This document shows positions 1-11,330 of a stretch of 64,000 nucleotides of DNA, piece after piece. The DNA is from Protula sp. h YS-2021 (Eukaryota; Annelida; Polychaeta; Sabellida; Serpulidae): assembly GCA_949752745.1 (NCBI GenBank), contig OX457026.1, forward strand, positions 34,463,911 to 34,527,910, written 5' to 3'. The notes under the pieces were generated by a model that was given only the letters and a program-made list of their open reading frames with translations, did no database searches and had not been told where the DNA came from. How positions within the stretch are numbered: position 1 is the first letter of the stretch; each line of letters begins with the position of its first letter. A program made the translations under genes and the position numbers.

Positions 1-883
1 CTTTTAACAAAAAAGCTTTGCTCCCCCTCCTGACCTCACCAAGAAATGTGCCTAGTTAACGCTGATAATTTACATTAATATTCAGTGTATTTAAAATTTT
101 GTATCCATTGTAATACATATGCTACCAAGTAGGCCCCGACCTCGACCTCTGGCTTGTTATCATAGCATAATGCACATGTTCGCAAAAAACAAAGGTGTTC
201 CATGTGGTACATATACACTGATATAGGTGTGCACTGATGTTTTAGCATATTTTGTTCACTTAATGTCCACTTCTTTTGTTTTCTCCGATGACTTATTTTG
301 AAGAACGAGGCAAGCAAAGTCGCACTTCTTTTGTGAGGCAGGGCATTCTCAAAAATAACGACCCGGTACACAGGTCATTTTTTTGAGAATGCCCTGCAAG
401 GTGTGACTTTGTTTTCATTGTTGTTTAATTTGATTCATTGAAAACAAAAGACATAGTCATTGAACAAATGGAATTTTAACAGGAATCAAACATCAAGAAT
501 CTTCGCCTTGGAAAAAGAGATTTATTTAAACTTAAAAACATATATTCCTTAACAAATATTCTAATGCCTAAATACCTGACGAATTCTTTAGTTTTTATGG
601 GAGTGGGGGGAGGGGGCTGATGAAAGAGATATATCGGCACAGACGTTCGACAGCCGTCGTGATTTAGTCGCGACGAAAATGACAAAACGCGTCTCATTTT
701 CTACGTTAAATATTCGTCGACAGACGTCGTGACCTCAAAAAGACGTTTGATAGACGTCAGAATGATCACTTAATCGATTTTTTCTCTCGATTTCAAATCT
801 CGAGCAAAACGCTAGAATTTTACGACGAGTAACATTAATTTAAACAGAAGAAAGTAGAAGCTTTCAAACAAATTACCTTGTAG
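1..883. other. Intergenic, no gene seen
   Basis: No convincing coding exon is seen. A short inverted repeat spans about 314-413: the arm containing cagggcattctcaaaaa is repeated in reverse complement as tttttgagaatgccctg, around a loop of about 20 bases. It looks like a small fold-back or MITE remnant. Positions 640-760 are rich in gacgtc and tcgtcg words related to those in the repeat blocks at 2.4 and 4.1 kb. Confidence 0.5.
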
Positions 884-1088
884 CTAATGTCGGAATTCAT
901 GTTCAAAAATTTGGTAAGGTTCATCAGGTCTTAACATGCTTGTAGTATCGATAGATCCGGCAGGCTCGTTAACATTATATACTTGAATAAATCCATGAAT
1001 GTCCAATCCAATGTCAAAATTCTCAAACTCCCTCTGCAATTTAGAAGGAGTCTGGGTAAAAAAAATCATTTTCTGAATCTTCCTCCAT
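884..1088 (-). pseudogene. Possible broken coding fragment, family unknown
   Basis: On the minus strand an ATG at about 1088 opens a reading frame that starts MEEDSEND and stops after about 16 codons. Just past a run of T the other frame continues for about 55 residues, with conceptual protein-like content (QREFENFDIGLDIHGF, then MLRPDEPYQIFEHEF) before a stop at 884. A single-base change in the T run would connect the two frames, so this may be a frameshifted gene fragment. A polypyrimidine-cag also precedes the second part, so a spliced exon is the alternative. I do not recognise the family. Confidence 0.3.
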
Positions 1089-2330
1089 ATTAATTTTGTA
1101 CCAAAAAATCTCGTGTTGACTCTTGCATTAACTAGGTTGTTATGAATGGTCGTTCAGTTTTTTTATACCTTGTCATGATTGTTATTCTTTATTTGTCACC
1201 TTAATCGCAGAACAATAGGGGGTGAAGGGCCGGGGGAGGCGGGGCCAATTCGTCTGGTACATGGACATTAAGTATGAGTATGCCTTCCTTCTCGGTAAAC
1301 TCATGACACTGTCTATTCACACCTCGAGCTGACGCCCTCGGTATGAATAGACAGGGCCATGAAAATAGCGAATACCTCGAAGTCAGGCATTCTCATATAC
1401 ATAATAAACGAATATACAACCACGATAAATTAGGCATGAAAAACAGAATGCATAGAAATGATTCGCCGCATAATTTTATAACCTCGGTAGAATTTGATGC
1501 AACGATTTGTTCAGAGGCCGAAAAACTGATGCCGCAAAGCAACTGCAGAAAAAAGACCTCTCAAGATTTTTGCTGTGAAGTTGATGAAGCATCGAATGGT
1601 TTAGTCATAATGACCTCATAAACATTAATGTTACGCCATCACTGAACATATATATGCCTACGAAAGGTTTTTTCCTTTTTTGCTTTTTTGAGCAGTTAAG
1701 AAAACCCAGAATTCACTTTTAGAAATACATTTTAATAAAGCCAAAAAATAAAATAAAATAAATAAATAAAAATAAATAAATCAATAAACTGTAAAAGGGA
1801 GATAGCTGACAAACCAAACATTCGTAACTTCGTGCCTCATTTAAAATGTGAATTCAACATAATAGCAAGGGCGAACGTGAGCATCCCGGAAATATGTGTC
1901 ACAAGCACTCCCGCTGAGATATCTACCATTAAGCTTAATGGAAGATACAACACATGGCACACAAATGCGATATTCGCTCACTAATTGTGGAGATGTCCAA
2001 ACACCGTACTGGTAGCTAATATACTGTGTGGCCTATCAAATGTGAATGATTTTCTAGGACCAACTGGAAATGCTTTCACGTGTGTCTGCCAAGTTAGGTG
2101 ACCTTGGGCTAACCGTCTCAGAGGACCCCCGGGACAAAGTTATGGCAAAAAAAGTAATAATACGTAAACATCTTACCGAAACGTATGCATTCACTAAACT
2201 ATGGGAATTGAAAGTCTCCAAGTGGAAATATTGCTCTAATCTTCAATACACAAACCGTTCTTTACATCCTTTACGTTCAAATATTGCTCCAATCTTCACT
2301 ATATAAACCGTTCGCTACACCCTTTACGTT
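1089..2330. other. Intergenic, no gene seen
   Basis: The longest ORF here, plus-strand 1343-1621, has no family signature and low-complexity flanks. A small inverted repeat at about 1309-1360 (gtctattcacacc against ggtatgaatagac) looks like a fold-back remnant and overlaps that ORF's start. A-rich simple sequence occupies 1740-1790. Confidence 0.45.
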
Positions 2331-2429
2331 CTAATCAAAGTTTTTGTGTACGTTTTTGTCGCTGTTCCGATTACCATACAAAACTGCCGACGCATAAACG
2401 ACGCCGTTAATCTCTAAATTGCATCGGCA

Positions 2430-2830
2430 GCGTTGGCAGCGGATTTGAAACATCGTTTATTCGTCGGATATACGGCGGAATACATGCGCATTTTTAGAAA
2501 CATCGTATATGCATCGAAAATGCGTCGGAAAAAAAGATACCGATATTGCCAACGCGTATTATACGTATTTTTTAAACGCCTATAAAACGCATATTTTCCT
2601 ATGTATAAACGACCTCGGAAATACATCGGAAAAAAGATATCGATATTGCAATCGTATATTATACGTATTATTTTATACGTCTATAAAATGCATATTTTCT
2701 TATGTATAAACGACATCAGAAATACATCGGAAAAAAGATGCCGATATTGCAATCGTGTATTATACGTATTTTTTATACGTCTATAAAACGCATATTTTCC
2801 GATGCTTATTCGACGTCGGAAATTTATCGA
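2430..2830. repeat. Tandem repeat, about 94-bp unit, at least 3 copies
   Basis: Units share the order cggaaatacatcggaaaaaagat, gatattgcaatcgt, attatacgtatt, tatacgtctataaaa, cgcatattttc. They recur at about 2510, 2605, 2700 and 2795 with point changes. Several short ORFs in different frames are by-products of the repeat. The same words reappear in shuffled order at 4.08-4.39 kb. Confidence 0.8.
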
Positions 2831-3171
2831 TTGACGTTTTGTAGGGGGCATTATGAAGAATCAATAGTGGAGCATTATGAATATACTTAAAAATTATCAA
2901 TACTATAGGCTGTGTTCTGCAACACCATCAGTGACCATGTGTTCTGATTATTACCATTTTAAATTTTATTGCAAACTTTTGATACATAAAATGATTTAAA
3001 TAGTATAAATGGTTAAAATTTATAAATTTTAAATAAAAAAAAAGAATTTTATGTTTTATTCATTTGATTTGCGATATATTTTTTATATAATTTTAAGCTA
3101 TCTAAATGATATTATGTGTGACAAATATTAAGTTTAAGTGGGATAAATAATTTCAAATCATCAAAAAAATT
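2831..3171. other. AT-rich spacer, nothing recognised
   Basis: Very AT-rich sequence with no ORF, RNA gene or clear repeat visible. Confidence 0.5.
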
Positions 3172-3795
3172 CATATCAAAAATTATCTTACATTTACACT
3201 TTAAATTTCAACCGTCTGGAATTGTAACTATGTAAAATTCTTCACTAAAGATTCTTCAGTTAAAGTAAATAGCTGAACTTCCCAGTTTTTTCGTCTATTA
3301 AGCAATAAAAAAATCAGCAATGAATTTTGAAGCCACAAATTAATTTATTTCACTTATCATGATCATTCTTTCAAGGAGTGGTTGGGTTCACTTATGCCTA
3401 TCACACTAAAAATATCATTTGCCTCAATAAACTATCCCTCAGCAAACATAAAGGAGGAAAAGACAATACAAATAACTAAATTTCATGTCAAAAAATAACT
3501 TAAATTTACACTTTAAATTTCAACCGTCTGGAATTGTAACTATGTAAAATTCTTCACTAAAGATTCTTCAGTTAAAATTAAATAGCTGAACTTCCCAGTT
3601 TTTTCGTCTATTAAGCAATAAAAAAATCAGCAATGAATTTTGAAGCCACAAATTAATTTATTTCACTTATCATGATCATCCTTTCAAGGAGTGGTTGGGT
3701 TCACTTATGCCTATCACACTAAAAATATCATTTGCCTCAATAAACTATCCCTCAGCAAACATAAAGGAGGAAAAGACAATACAAATAACTAAATT
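3172..3795. repeat. Near-identical 312-bp tandem duplication
   Basis: Two head-to-tail copies, about 3172-3483 and 3484-3795, differ at only a handful of bases. For example, caaccgtctggaattgtaac starts at 3209 and again at 3521, exactly 312 bp apart. No ORF or element signature is visible inside the unit. Confidence 0.9.
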
Positions 3796-3896
3796 TAAAA
3801 GCGCCAGCGGTAACAATTGAAAAATGAAAATGTAAGAAGTAAACTTTTTGGGACGCAAATAGAAACGTTAGACCACTTAATTACACTGCCGAAGAA

Positions 3897-3966
3897 GCCC
3901 CGGCCACCGTGGAGTAGAGGTATGTTCCGCGGCTAGGATGCGAGAGGTACCCGGTTCAAACCCGAG
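3897..3966 (+). repeat. tRNA-like fragment, probable SINE head
   Basis: An A-box-like gtggagtagagg is followed about 45 bp later by a B box (ggttcaaac), the spacing of a tRNA gene's internal promoter. The acceptor and anticodon stems do not fold cleanly by eye. I therefore call a tRNA-derived SINE fragment rather than a functional tRNA. Confidence 0.4.
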
Positions 3967-4079
3967 TAAGTACTAGTGTTCAGTTGCAATATATAAATAT
4001 GCTGTGTTGTATATTAATATGCCATGGTGTATGTATGAATATGTGAATTATGAATGGTTGGTAAGGGTTCAATGGGTCA

Positions 4080-4390
4080 GTTATATGTCTAAGAAACGCA
4101 TATTTTCCGATTGTCACTTGGTCGGAAATGCGTTGGAAAACCTCGGAAATATGCATTTTATACGTATAAAAATCATCGGAAGTTCGTCGGAAATGCATCG
4201 GAATATAAACCTATAACTGACGGATATGCGTCGAATATATGCATAAAAAACTTCGTCGGAAAATATGCGCATAAACGACTGATAAACGACGAGCAAAACG
4301 AAAAAATATGCGTATTTCCGACGTATGTTGCCGATATTGCCAACGCATTTTATATGCATCTCCGACGTCGAAGAATTTGTAGGGTACCAT
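4080..4390. repeat. Second block of cggaaa / gcatattttc words
   Basis: This block contains cgcatattttccgattgtc, repeated cggaaatgc and cggaaatatgc, atacgtataaaaatc, ccgatattgccaacgc and tcgtcggaa. These are the building words of the 2430-2830 repeat but less regularly spaced. ORFs on both strands here are shadows of the repeat. Confidence 0.65.
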
Positions 4391-5214
4391 GTCATATATT
4401 AGCAATGTTATACAATAACAGAGCGGGAGCTTCCATATCTCTGTTCATTTTTTCTCGAGTATATGAAATAAAGTAACACAGATATGCACTGACTAATTCA
4501 ACCACAAAAGCAGACAGAAAAACAATAAACATGCTATTTCGTTTGTAAGAAAAATAAAACGATTTGTAGATATGTCCATAAAATCACTGCATAATTAACA
4601 GCTCTCTGTATGAGATGTTTCTTTATGCATTCTACACCTCTACTCCAGACTCTAAAGCACGACTATGGTCTTCTTTCACTTTTCTGGCGTATTTACTTTT
4701 TTGCTATAGGATGAAGTTTGCGTTGAAACGTTTGTGCACTGTTTTAAAAACAATGGACAGACTATAGAAAAGAGAATACAACTGCTCCTTCGTTTGGCGG
4801 AATATTTTTTATTGAAAATTCACATTTTAAATAGCGTTGTACATATAAATTTCACCATTCTACCTGAATATACAAACACAGATTTATTGGGTGGATGTGG
4901 TGGGAAATTAAAGATAACCGTTATTTTAATAAAAGTTATTTTACTGTACATACATTAAGAATAAACGACTATAACTTTTTTATTTTTCAATGTAAGCACG
5001 TCCCTTTCTTCACCAAAATTTTTACAATAATGAGAGGGGAAATGCGTTTCCAAACAATGCAGATAATATAGAAAGTCATGGATTGGCTGAGGCGCTTGCC
5101 AATCTTGAGATATCCATGAACCCGTAAACCAATAACATTTCGATACATGCAATAATTGCGACAGGAGCAATTACCCATTTTTAGCAGAGCAAAAAATGAC
5201 GGAATTATTCACTT
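4391..5214. other. Intergenic, no gene seen
   Basis: No supported gene. The overlapping short ORFs near 4950-5180 have no recognisable motif. Confidence 0.5.
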
Positions 5215-5700
5215 AACTAAAGTTAGTGGGATTAAAAATCTTGAGTCTATTCCGGAATAGACCCACTGAGAAAAATGGGTTTATTTAGCCCAGAACAGAA
5301 ATGTCTTAATTTTTATTTCTTGATAATTTTTAATTACGCTGATTTTCAGTTCCAACAATAGTATACGTAAACTTCAATTTCAAAAAAACTAAAAGTAAAT
5401 AATTTAAAAAAATACAGTGAATACAATAAAAATGAATGAAATTCCTTAAAATTAGAAAGATGCAGATGTTGAAAAATGTCACACTGGCAATTGTCGGTTG
5501 AAAAATGTCCGATGGTGGATGTTGTAAAGTGTTTGGATACCACAGTTATACAGTAAAAGTAAAATTTAAGATTAACAAAAATGGTGCAGCAGCCGGATTC
5601 TACAGGAGTTGCCCTTGTGTAGTAGGTCGGCTGGCTGTAGTAGGTGATGGTTGGCATAGAGAGCGCGTGGTTGGGCCTTCTATCTGCAATGTTCTCCCCC
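5215..5700 (-). pseudogene. Truncated inverted copy of the 16.7-kb gene's 3' end
   Basis: Read on the minus strand, this segment matches the last about 40 codons and the 3' UTR of the intact gene at 16704-17282. The conceptual C-terminus shares SQPTYYTR and PVESGCCTI with that gene, but the stop codon is lost by a small indel and the frame runs on. UTR homology continues to a shared tract, ctattccgg here and ccattccgg at about 17640. Only the 3' end is present, in opposite orientation, about 11 kb away. This suggests a segmental duplication or a 5'-truncated retrocopy. It is not functional. Confidence 0.8.
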
Positions 5701-5835
5701 GCCCCCATCCTGGCGTGAATTTCAGATATTTACACGTTTCAAGCAATTCTGAGCACTTTTGGTTTTTTACCCTTGGACCCCCCTCTCTGGCGGAAAATTG
5801 AGAACAACTTGGTGGTGTAACCCCCGCCCCGTCCA
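5700..5835. repeat. Diverged copy of the 48-kb C-tract repeat
   Basis: Shared order of words with the 76-bp repeat at 48.2-48.65 kb: a C-rich run, a cat/gatattta..cgtttca stretch, attctgagcactttt (attctgaacattttt there) and a terminal ttttt-accc/gaccc tract. One or two degenerate units are visible. Confidence 0.5.
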
Positions 5836-5849
5836 ACCTCCCCAGGAAA

Positions 5850-7070
5850 AGTTGAGAATTTGCTATATATGCGAGCGCAAACCAGTCAGAACATCACTAC
5901 TCGTCAGTAAACCAATCTGATTGCTATCAGTGGCTACCAATACATGGATGTACCAAAGAATTTGCCGAGTTATTTCTACTGCTACAGCTGCGGATATCTT
6001 CGTCAAACATCGTACTGGGGTTATTACAGAAAAAGTTCTTCCTACTCATCATATTTGTGGTGTGATGCTGTTATACGGTATTAGCCACTTCATATCACAG
6101 TCAGAAGTGTCCGAAGAGACCGTATAGAAACAGCCAACACTGAGATGCAATAAGATGTCGCTACAGTAACTAGAATTAAGGATATTGTGAATGATTTAGA
6201 GGATGATCAGGACTTATCTTCTAACATAATAGCAGCATTAATCAAAGACAAGATGATCAATACCCATTTTGGCTAGCCGCACAATTCTTGTAAAATGATG
6301 CAGACGTGTGGCAGACGTGATTACTACGAGCACAACTGTAGCTACTACTAGGATTGCGACACAAAGGACGCCGGTTACAATTGTGAGTACTGCAGCTACT
6401 GAAGCAGTTACTAATGCAAGTCCTTCCACTGCAAGTACTGCAAGCACTGCACCTGTGCAGATGCAGAAGTGAAAAAGAAGAGAAAGAGAAGCATAAGAGT
6501 GTCATCGAAAGTAGAGCCCAGTGCTAAACTGAAAGCACATTATAAAGAGGAGCAGGAGAACATGGATGCAGAACCACAGCATACAACACAACGTATTCCA
6601 CGAGATATGTCCATTGTGATAAAAACGGTTAAAATTACACCAAGATATCACGAAACGCTGTAATGTGAAGACAAATCAACCATATATATGTTTATATGTA
6701 GAATCTATAATCTTCATCACTTGCCATTAAGATAGTGAAGTGATAACATATGGATATGCCAAATGAAGAAATGGAATGTGGGTGGTGTCATGCAGGACTG
6801 CCAAACTTAGATGAATCTGAGAGACATTTATGTGAAAAGAAGACTTGTTATTTGTCGCGTTTGCTTCCACGTCTTCAACAATGCTGAAGAATAGATAAGC
6901 TGAAAGGTCAGATCGACCTCCTGCAAAGAAACAAAAGAAGGATGTAATGCAAGGGGGTAAAGGTAGAAGAATAAGCTGTTTGAGCCTGAAAATTAATTCG
7001 ACTTACTACTTGAAATGCAACAGCAAAAAATCGCATCATACGACATTTGAAAGATAGATTAGACAATGTA
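5850..7070 (+). mobile_element. Relic of an older Polinton/Maverick
   Basis: A TATA-like box (gctatatatgc, about 5861) precedes an ATG at 5945 that opens a cysteine- and tyrosine-rich reading (MDVPKNLPSYFYCYSCGYL), soon broken by frameshifts. A lysine-rich frame ends at 6660. From 6749 an ORF begins with a Cys-x2-Cys ... His-x-Cys pattern like the N-terminal zinc motifs of the polymerase at 59.7-63.4 kb. Further on, a frame interrupted by stops reads FEPEN then FDLLLEMQQQ. This matches a conserved segment just after the zinc motifs of the intact polymerase (FEPEDGSDLLLEMRQQ). I infer a decayed fragment covering the N-terminus of a second polymerase gene and a neighbouring gene. No TIRs were found. 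Confidence 0.55.
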
Positions 7071-7764
7071 ATAACATGGTGCCTTATGCCTTTCTAAAAT
7101 CACTGCAATTTTCAAAAAGAATCTGTGGAATATGTGTAACATATCGCGCGTGGTTATTAGACACAGTTAAAATACAAGATGCTGTTTGCTACAAAACAGT
7201 AAATTTTGAAAACAAAATCAGAAAATATAAACATTTCATTTCATCGACTTCGTCCTTAGTTGCAAAACAGCCCCACTGTATCAATCCCAGTTTCACAACT
7301 GTGATATTTCAACTTCATTTCGATCACATAGCTTATCGCTATCATCTTCCGCACTTGATAACTTAACTGCTAAATGGATCAATGGCCTAAAATGTACATT
7401 TGAAAGGTGACATTGAATTCGGCAAAACAATTCAATGTAATCAGAGTCAAGTAGTAAAATAACATATACTCGACCCTTAATTTGACAGCTGCTTTACCGA
7501 TAAACAAACAACGAAATTAATGACAAACCTTCTGGCCATTTATCAAACGACTAATTCACAATTCTAAATTTCTACTAAATGTCATAGACGTAAATGTCTT
7601 CTAAATTTCACTCGGTTGGATGTGGCTCGGCTGAATAACGAGAATAACCGTTTCAGTATTCTTATTCAAATGCAGTGACAGAGAAAGATAAAACTGATTG
7701 GACCGAATTAATTTGTTTTTCCTTTGACGCTTGACCTAGACATTGGAAGACAAAAACAGGGCCT
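7071..7764. other. Intergenic, no gene seen
   Basis: One 96-codon plus-strand ORF at 7076-7366 has no motif I recognise and directly follows the Polinton relic. It is not called as a gene. Confidence 0.4.
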
Positions 7765-8135
7765 CAGTCAATGAGAAAATACCAGAGGATTCCCTCATTT
7801 CGATTGGTCGATGGAGTGATGGCGGGATAGGCTAGTTCTAACTGCTACAAAAACGTTTGTTTCTATTTGAGTGAAAGGTTAAAACCGGAAGGAAATCCAT
7901 CTGAAAGTGGAGAAAGCAAATTACGCTTTTACTCGTAAAACTAACATTTTATTTCGTAAAACGAGCTTTTGCGAGTAAAAGCGTGATTCGCGTTCTCCAC
8001 TTTTCATTGGTTCCCTTCCGGTTATAGACTACCACGCAAAATAAAGAAGAGAACTTTTTGTTGCAGTTCGAACACACCTATCCCGCCTTCCATCCATCGA
8101 CGAATGAGAGGAAGGAATTCTCGTTTGCTGTGTCA
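7765..8135. mobile_element. Fold-back element (about 165-bp inverted arms)
   Basis: The two halves are imperfect reverse complements. The inner arms are clearest: aaccggaagg...gtggagaa...acgcttttactcg on the left (from about 7884) against the reverse complement of cgagtaaaagcgt...ttctccac...ccttccggtt on the right (to about 8023). Homology extends outward through a shared ggcgggatagg segment and a cgattggtcgatgga-like segment to about 7765 and 8135. There is no coding capacity. It is best explained as a non-autonomous fold-back transposon or large MITE. Confidence 0.75.
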
Positions 8136-8329
8136 TTGTAGAGCTAGGTTATTCTCTTTAAGCCCCCAAATCGGTGGTTACAAACTCACCCAGGATTGTT
8201 GTGGGATAGATGGGAGGGACAGTAGGTTAAAAGTAGAAACGAGAAGACAAACCTGGGGAGTTGGCAAGTCATTGCATTGGCAAATAGGTCCAGGGTGGGG
8301 GTCCCCATGCAGATTGGCGTATTATCTAT

Positions 8330-10105
8330 TTAAAGGACTTGAGGGGCTAGGAACCATTCGGTGTTGATTACTTGACCCGTTCTGGAAACCAAATTTGCTA
8401 ACACATTGAGGTTTTCCGCTAGGTGGCGGACTGAAAGTGTTACGTGCTCTTGACGGGCTCTGGTTGAGGATATGAAATCCCAGTTTGGAAAAGGGACGTG
8501 ATTGCATGCCTCCTGTCTGTTCAAGTATGCTATGGCTGTTTAATTATCCAGTAGAAACAGGACCGCCTTGTCTCTGAAATGTCTGGTCAATTGTTTAGGG
8601 TGATCCAGACAACTCTAGCCAATAGGTGTGATATCGCTTTAGGTGAAGGGGCCATTTGCCCTTCCATACTTGTCCTTGCCAGTGGATTCCTCACCCCAAT
8701 TGTGATGAATCTATTTATGGTTGGATGTGGAATGGCATGCCTTCGGACGTGATATTTTATTCGCACCACCACTGGAAAGCAAGTAAACACGTGTGTGACC
8801 GTTACACTTTTGCTGTGGATCTGTGAATCTTCCTTGCCGTGGCGCCCATCTTACCTGACTCTGAAATGGCCTGTAATGAAGAAGACCTAATGGGACCGTC
8901 TTTTCCGCTGCGACTCGGAGCCCTAACATGGACTCCATGGCTTGTAACCTTACCTTTTTGTTTATTGGAATGTCTCCTATGGACTTTGCAATTTTCTGAC
9001 ATGGGAAAGGCTTTTGCTTTCGCTATGTTCCATCTTTTACCGAGAAAGGTGATTTCTTGTTTGGGAATTAGTTCTAATTTGGCAAGGTTCACCACTCAAC
9101 CTACCTCTAATGCCTTGAGTACTAAGGCCATAGTCTGTGTTTTGGTTACTTCCCTGCCTTGATGTGCCAAGAACTGGTCGTCTAGATACTGAAAGACTAG
9201 CATTTCTTCTACACGATTTGATTACCTTCATGACTTTGGGACATACGTATGGCGCTGTGGCTAGGCCGAAGGGGAGTGCCAGAAACCAGAAACTTTTCTT
9301 CCCTACCTGGATACCCAGAAACTTTTTGGCTGAGTGATGAAGTGGGATATGGAGGTAAGCACTGGATAGATCTATTGAGGTACCCCACATACCGGACTGT
9401 AGCGACCCTTTTATTACGTGGACGGTGTCCATTTGAAAAGAGGTCACTCGCAGAAATTCGTTGATAAGAGAGAGGTCGATTACTAGTCTCCACCCTCCCG
9501 ATTTCTTGGGAACCAGAAAAATCCTGCAGAAGAAACGAGTCTGGTTTTCTGGAATTTCCTCTATCGCCCCCTTTTCTATCAGATTTAGCAACATTTTGTT
9601 GAGCTCTAAGTCTTTTTCTTATCCTTCGGGGCAAGAGGTGACTAGTTGCTTGGTGCTTGGGAGGTTAGAGGAATGGGAGGCTTATACCCCTTTGTATGTC
9701 GAAAGAAGGGGAGACGATATCCGCTTTTTAACCATCGGACTAGGCGGCGAGAGGCCCCCATTTCCTCCCAAAGTTGCCAAAACTTGCCTAGTCTACCTCC
9801 TACGGGTAAGAAGACGTTGTAGGAGAGTAATTTTTCTGTCTCCTAAGTTTATTAAAGTATCGGCGCCAGACGAGGATGTGTCGAGGCGGTACTTTGGTTG
9901 GTTGCTACCTTGAACGACTGCGGAGATGGTCCCTCTGTCTTGCTGCCATTGTTTGGCTTTGTGGGGCGAAAAGTTCCTTTCCCCTAAGATGGGTGCGTGG
10001 CGTACGTCCCGCAGACCTTTGACACTGGACGAGCAGTGCTTGAGAAAGGCATCCCATCGTAGATAAACCATTGAGGTCATTAAGAATGTTGAAATCTTCA
10101 ATCAA
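8330..10105 (-). pseudogene. Decayed Ngaro/DIRS-type retroelement (RT-RNase H)
   Basis: The minus-strand frame at 9594-9037 shows reverse transcriptase blocks: IFLVPKKSGGWRLVIDLS, TSIDLSSAYLHIP and ALPFGLATAPY. These are typical of the Ngaro/DIRS branch. The frame then shifts; 9095-8802 continues with KLELIPKQEITFLGKRW (the post-palm region). After more shifts, 8550-8330 resembles the RNase H end (TAIAYLNRQ ... HLAENLNVLA). The part at 10105-9793 could be the upstream gag-like region. At least three frameshifts or stops break the polyprotein, and no tyrosine recombinase, split repeats or TSD were found. It is a dead fragment. Confidence 0.75.
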
Positions 10106-10428
10106 ACTAGTCAGAGAAGTGTTTCCGTGTGATTACTTTTTTCGCCAAAAACTTGTCAAGCGAACTCCTCCAAGACGACTAGGGCAAGGACGACCAAATT
10201 TGTCATACATTACGCGTGTCCAGTTTGTCCAGCTTATTTTTTTAGAAATTTATTAACATTTTATATGCAAAAATGGACATTAAAAATTTGCTTTTGAAGC
10301 CAGGGCAGGCAAACGCTTGATTTGACAGTTAAGGCACACGGTATGATATCAGGATTGTCATATTGATGGCCGAGTCGTTCACAAGGTCGCGATTATAGCA
10401 TCTGTCTGCTGTTGATTGGAGCATTTCA

Positions 10429-10432
<4 letters not shown>

Positions 10433-10523
<91 letters not shown>

Positions 10524-10530
10524 ATATATT
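10433..10530. repeat. (TA)n microsatellite
   Basis: Almost uninterrupted alternating TA for about 100 bp, broken once near 10512. Confidence 0.95.
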
Positions 10531-10534
10531 GTTT

Positions 10535-11330
10535 TTAATATTTTTAATTTACTCTGTTTGACGTAAGGAGATTTAATTTAGCTCACAGATAGAGGATAAG
10601 ACATCGTGAAATCTGCAATTTTTTTACCTTGAGATAATAGAACGATTGACCTCGAAAATGGTTATAAACAAATAGATATTGAACTTATTTGTGCCTGAAA
10701 GACGTTATACAAGAGGTACCTCGGTGACCATGACCTCCTCGGTTGACAATTTTCTCGAAATCGGTTAGAGATAGAGCAAAGTTGAGCATGCATACATAAA
10801 TACATACATATCTATGCACATAAATTGTTTTTAATGTTTTCAATTTACGCTATTTGACGTAGGAAGATGAAATTTAGCTCACAGATAGAGGATGATGATA
10901 AGACATCGTAAAATCTGCAGTTTTAACCTGGACCTCAGAGAACGATTGTCCATGATCTCGAAAACGTTAGAGACAGATCGATTTTCTTATTTTCGGCCCT
11001 TTGGGCCTTAAATACCATATATAAGAGCTACCTCGGTGACCTTGACCTCTTGGGTCATGGTCAAGTTAAAAAAAGGAAGTTGACCATTTTCTCAAAAAAC
11101 AGTAAGAGATAGAGTGATTTGAGCTTATTTTAGACCCTTTAAAATACGTTATGTAACAGGTACCTGAATGATTTTGACCATATTGGTCATGGTCAAGATG
11201 AAAAACCGGAAGCTGAACATTTTCTCGAAAACGCTTAGAGATAGAGCGGTTTTAAGCTTATTTTAGACCTTTTGAGTAAGCGGCATCTCTGTGACCTTGG
11301 TCTCCTTGTTCATGATCAATAGTGAATTTT
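10535..11330. repeat. Diverged copy of the 139-bp satellite family
   Basis: Contains the family leader twice (gctatttgacgtaggaagatgaaattt-like, near 10555 and 10845). It then has several degenerate units with ctcgaaaacg-ttagagatagagcg, gagctcattt-like and taagaggtacctcggtgacc. The regular version of the family lies at 46.25-47.7 kb. Spacing is less exact and point changes are many, so this is an older copy. Confidence 0.8.
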
